A DNA stretch of 64,000 nucleotides from the NCBI GenBank assembly GCA_913061265.1, contig CAJXVS010000007.1:288160-352159 (forward strand), read 5' to 3'. The DNA comes from an uncultured Halobacteriovorax sp. Lineage in GTDB: Bacteria > Bdellovibrionota > Bacteriovoracia > Bacteriovoracales > Bacteriovoracaceae. A model generated the notes under the pieces. That model searched no databases. It had not been told where the DNA came from and saw only the letters and a list, made by a program, of their open reading frames with translations. This document shows, in pieces, positions 60,925 to 64,000 of this stretch. A program made the position numbers and the translations under genes. Position 1 is the stretch's first letter, and the number at the start of each line of letters is the position of its first letter.

Positions 60925-62150
60925 AGTTTATCCTATTACTCTTTATCAGTTTTAGTGCAGAGGCCAAGGGCTTGAACTTTGATCAAGCACTTAAGGAAAT
61001 AATCAAAAGGGATACAAATATCCCTCAAGAAGAAGCCTTCTTAAAGGCGAGCCAGTCAAATGCTAGGTCTAAGATGCTTAGTTTTCTTCCTGATCTTTCT
61101 GCTGGTTTTAATAAGCAAAAGAACCGGGTTAATACTTCTGAGTTTGACCGCTTTGATCTTACGGCCTCCGTTAATCTTTTTAAGTTTGGGGCAGACTATG
61201 CTTCGTATCAAGCGGCAAATCGTCAGCTTGACTCAAGAAGAAGCAGCCTCTCTCAATCAAAGCTAACAGCTGAAGCCTCGGCAATTGAAGTACTTGTTAC
61301 TAATATCCTAAGATCAAAAGAAGTTCAGATCTTGGAGAAAATCTTAAAAGCAAAAGAATCATCATTAAAAACTTTTAGAGCTCGCTTTCAAAGAGGTTTA
61401 ACTCCTTCAACTGAAGTTGATAAGGCTAGAGTAGAAGTTAATAACGCTAAGGCACGCTTTAACAACTCTCTTCTCCAACTTGATACGGCTAGAGGACTTT
61501 TAGTCGCTCTTCTTGGTCATTCTGATGTGAAGATGGATTGGCCTTGGAAAAAAACGCTTAAAAAGAAGGATCACTCTAAAGTAAAAGGTAAGTTTCTTTT
61601 AAAAGAGCGGCCTGACTATCAACAAGCTCAGTTTGATCTCGCTTTTAGAGAGGCCAGTGCAAAGTCTGCGGTTAGGGCCTTCTTTCCTAAAGTAGATTTT
61701 TCTTATTCTTGGAGTGAGACAGATTTTTATACTTCTAGTATTAATGAAAGAACTTCTCTTTTAAGCGTAAGTATTCCTCTTTTTAATGGCTGGCGCGGGG
61801 TCTCTGATTATGAAACTCAAAAGGCCCTTAGTGAACAGGCCAGGTACCGTCTGGTTAGAATTGAGCGAGATGCATCGAGTGAATGGAAAACAAAGCAGAT
61901 TAATTTTGATATCTCAATTCAAACCGCAAAAGATAGGGAAGTTAACTTGGCCCTTTCAAGAAGAGTTTATAGATCAACGGTAAAAAGATTTAACAAGGGG
62001 AGGGTAACGATCAATGAGCTTTCTCAAGATCAGAGCCGTCTTCTAGACTCAGAAAGCCTCTCCGCCGCTGGCTGGGCCCAGGCTCATCTGTCATTAGTTG
62101 AGCTATGCCATACCCGCGGAAAAAACATGGATCGTTGCCTAAAAGACTAG
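60921..62150 (+). CDS. TolC-family outer membrane channel
   Basis: 409 residues with the repeated TolC pattern: two halves of coiled helices (for example KSSLKTFRARFQRGLTPSTEVDKARVEVNNAKARFNNSLLQLDTARGLL near 145-195, and NLALSRRVYRSTVKRFNKGRVTINELSQDQSRLLDSE near 340-375). Signal peptide 1-15. Completes the tripartite pump with the two genes before it. Confidence 0.9.
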   Translation: MKFILLLFISFSAEAKGLNFDQALKEIIKRDTNIPQEEAFLKASQSNARSKMLSFLPDLSAGFNKQKNRVNTSEFDRFDLTASVNLFKFGADYASYQAANRQLDSRRSSLSQSKLTAEASAIEVLVTNILRSKEVQILEKILKAKESSLKTFRARFQRGLTPSTEVDKARVEVNNAKARFNNSLLQLDTARGLLVALLGHSDVKMDWPWKKTLKKKDHSKVKGKFLLKERPDYQQAQFDLAFREASAKSAVRAFFPKVDFSYSWSETDFYTSSINERTSLLSVSIPLFNGWRGVSDYETQKALSEQARYRLVRIERDASSEWKTKQINFDISIQTAKDREVNLALSRRVYRSTVKRFNKGRVTINELSQDQSRLLDSESLSAAGWAQAHLSLVELCHTRGKNMDRCLKD

Positions 62151-62246
62151 TAATTTCAAGGGTATAACTTTTACAAAATCCTCTTCCTGACTCGACTTTT
62201 TCCTCTAAATTTGGTCTATTGCAGGCTCGGAAATTAGGGGAAGAAA

Positions 62247-63686
62247 ATGAAACTGGTCGTCATACTTTTAATCACTTTTTATTCAACATTATCACTAGCC
62301 GGTCATAGCTTATCTGAAGGTAAGTTGATGGTTAAAAAAGGTTTAGTTGATACAAGTTCAATTGTTATTAAGTACCGTAAGCTTGGAAACCATAAGTTAT
62401 TTTCATTTTGGGACTTTAAAAATGTTGAAGGTTTTAGTGTCAATCCACTTTTTGAAAACTTAGTAGGTGATCAAAAATCTAGAGCAGCAAAAGACTTAAA
62501 AGGTTTTTCAGAAGTTAAATTTAGAAAAGAACTTTCAAAAAAGGATGCTATTTCTGTCTTAGAGGATTTGTATTCTCAAAAAAATATTGAATACGCTATC
62601 TTTAATCCTAAAGTTGAAGAAGCCGGTTTCTTCGAAGCAGAGACTGTAAAAGAAGAAACTACAGATAAGATTGAAACTCCTGATTTTGAAAGTAAGCAGT
62701 ACCACTTAGATGCTGCCCCTCTTGGAGTAGATGCCCGTTTTGGCTGGACTATTCCAGGTGGAACAGGAGCTGGTATTCGTATCATCGATATGGAAACAGG
62801 GGTTAACTCTGAGCATGAAGACTTTGAAAAATTTTTCTTTGTTAGTGAGCTTCCTCGAGGGAAGGTTGATCATGGAACGGCCGTTGCTGGTGAGATGATC
62901 GCAAAGAGAGACGGCAAAGGTGTCACTGGTATTTCTTACGAAGCAGAGTATGGATTCATGTCTAGGCTTGTTGATAATCAAAATACTTGGGGACAAAGAG
63001 GTTGTACTAGCGATGACTCTGGTTGTACTGAACAAGATGAGAATCCTTATCATAAGGGCGTAGCTGCAAACCTTGCAAAGATAGTTGAGCAACTAAGTGA
63101 AGGTGATTTGATTGTTCTTGAAATGCATTCACCAGGGCCTCGTGGAGAATATATTCCAACTGAATATTGGACTCCCGTTTATAAAATCTTAAAGTTTGCA
63201 ACTCAAGAGAAAGGGATTCATTGTGTGGCGGCAGCCGGAAATGGTTCTGAAGATTTAGACCACGAAGAATATAATGGGTCTTTTGATACTAAGGTTCGAG
63301 ATAGTGGGTGTGTTCTCGTTGGAGCTGCTTTATCTGAAGAAACTAACCGTCATAGAAAAGCAGATTTTTCAAATTATGGAAGCCGTGTTGATGCACACGG
63401 ATATGGAAGAGGTGTTGTAACTTCAGGTTATGGAGATCTTCATAGAGGAGAAAATGCAAACTACACAGAAACCTTTTCTGGAACAAGTTCATCTACTCCA
63501 ATTGTTGGTGGCGCGATGGTTTCACTTTTAGGCATGGCCAAAAACCTTGGTGTTTCACTTAGTCCTAAGAAACTTAGAGATGTACTCCGCTCAACAGGGA
63601 CTCCTCAACTTGAGCCAAATAGTCAGAGAATTGGAAACTTACCGGATATTAAGGCGGCTCATGCCGTTTTATTTGAAAATAAATAA
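62247..63686 (+). CDS. Secreted subtilisin-like (S8) protease
   Basis: 479 residues, signal peptide about 1-18, a propeptide-like region (20-150), then the S8 catalytic residues Asp181 (IRIIDMETGVN), His209 (VDHGTAVAGE), oxyanion Asn332 (AAAGNGS) and Ser414 (SGTSSSTPIVGG). A CTSDDSGC loop suggests a disulfide. No PA domain or C-terminal extension, unlike the Vpr-type protease at 48630. Secreted protein degradation is the likely job. Confidence 0.9.
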   Translation: MKLVVILLITFYSTLSLAGHSLSEGKLMVKKGLVDTSSIVIKYRKLGNHKLFSFWDFKNVEGFSVNPLFENLVGDQKSRAAKDLKGFSEVKFRKELSKKDAISVLEDLYSQKNIEYAIFNPKVEEAGFFEAETVKEETTDKIETPDFESKQYHLDAAPLGVDARFGWTIPGGTGAGIRIIDMETGVNSEHEDFEKFFFVSELPRGKVDHGTAVAGEMIAKRDGKGVTGISYEAEYGFMSRLVDNQNTWGQRGCTSDDSGCTEQDENPYHKGVAANLAKIVEQLSEGDLIVLEMHSPGPRGEYIPTEYWTPVYKILKFATQEKGIHCVAAAGNGSEDLDHEEYNGSFDTKVRDSGCVLVGAALSEETNRHRKADFSNYGSRVDAHGYGRGVVTSGYGDLHRGENANYTETFSGTSSSTPIVGGAMVSLLGMAKNLGVSLSPKKLRDVLRSTGTPQLEPNSQRIGNLPDIKAAHAVLFENK

Positions 63687-64000
63687 ATTAATACTGGGGC
63701 AGGTTTTCGAATGCCCCTGTGCTGCCCCCATCAAATATCAATCACTTATCAGTCCTGCGTCATTTATCTAACACTTCTTGTAGTTTTATTTTGTTTATGG
63801 GCAGTTTTTCCCCCTTCGTATCTCAATATATTCAATAACTTAACTCTGCCTTTGAAAATCGTCAGTTTTTAAAACCTGACTGGTTATAAGTGCCTGCAAT
63901 CGCGAAGCGACGCATCATTCCCGTACAATAATAAAGTACTGAATTTATAGAACTGCCGATAAGAACTTAAGGATCGCTATAAAGAGATGAAACAAACTTT
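63687..64000. other. Gene-free end of the window
   Basis: No coding sequence is supported in this 314-bp stretch. It contains a GGGGCA/TGCCCC hairpin (63696-63717) just after the protease stop without a T tract, possibly a terminator, and AT-rich sequence. A GCCGATAA box at 63955-63962 is discussed under rejected items. Confidence 0.6.

Noticed and set aside
63932..63962. Sigma-28 (flagellar) promoter with TAAA and GCCGATAA
   Set aside because: GCCGATAA is perfect, but the TAAA box is 19 bp away instead of about 15, and the downstream gene is outside the window.
1..64000. Mobile elements, prophage, CRISPR arrays, toxin-antitoxin pairs
   Set aside because: No transposase, integrase, regularly spaced repeats, or small paired toxin-like genes were seen; composition looks even throughout.

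Overview
The window is a continuous, gene-dense stretch of an AT-rich Gram-negative chromosome, with about 59 protein genes, one tRNA and no insertion sequence, prophage, CRISPR array or rRNA. Gram-negative features are a heptose epimerase for LPS (hldD), TatC, lipoproteins, and a tripartite RND/TolC pump. A complete Na+-pumping NADH:quinone reductase operon suggests a marine or salt-adapted organism. Secreted subtilases, an L,D-transpeptidase, a lysozyme-like protein, two YiiX-type papain-like proteins and many small secreted proteins of unknown function fit Bdellovibrionota (a Bacteriovorax/Halobacteriovorax-like bacterium). That placement is inference; no rRNA marker is present.

Layout. 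1-7.2 kb: a YiiX-like secreted protein, rarD, a NadD-like nucleotidyltransferase, a solitary rpsD, a rhodanese lipoprotein coupled to a class IV aminotransferase, and a CFI-box C-terminal anchor protein. 7.2-10.7 kb: a V4R sensor / histidine kinase / response regulator operon, then grxD-bolA with a membrane protein. 10.8-17.4 kb: an exonuclease-DinG helicase fusion, then a MATE transporter, a methyltransferase and a YchJ/SEC-C protein. 17.5-25.1 kb: an unknown protein with an unusual leader, then nqrABCDEF-apbE-nqrM. 25.1-31 kb: a flavoprotein, an RND permease with an LPG-synthase-type membrane protein, a Crp/Fnr-like regulator and tRNA-Leu(UAA). 31-35.3 kb: a lipoprotein and a three-gene complex I-like module (NuoB, NuoCD and NuoI homologues) without membrane-arm or NADH-module genes. 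35.3-39.7 kb: aat, a ureohydrolase, a 2-hydroxyacid dehydrogenase and the second YiiX paralogue. 39.8-44.4 kb: map, a BFD-type Fe-S protein, tatC, a DUF4149 protein, hldD and a free-standing FliG C-terminal domain. 44.4-45.7 kb: two tandem units with sigma-54-like promoters and hairpin-rich leaders, encoding a 52-residue peptide and a DksA/TraR zinc-finger protein. 45.9-54 kb: a lysozyme-like protein, mreB, a secreted protein, a large subtilase and htpG with a sigma-32-type promoter. 54-64 kb: a single-domain asparaginase, a membrane protein, an L,D-transpeptidase, an RND efflux operon, a second subtilase and a gene-free end.

The most interesting signals are: (1) the complex I-like module, whose large subunit appears to lack both the quinone-site residues and the [NiFe] ligands; (2) a set of transcripts (44.4-45.2 kb and 17.5 kb) that combine GG-N10-GC sigma-54-like promoters with leader hairpins showing GGA in the loop, the signature of CsrA/RsmA targets or sponges; (3) the two YiiX-like paralogues, 38 kb apart, which share a 23-bp upstream element. 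All function calls rest on reading motifs by eye; no database search was run.
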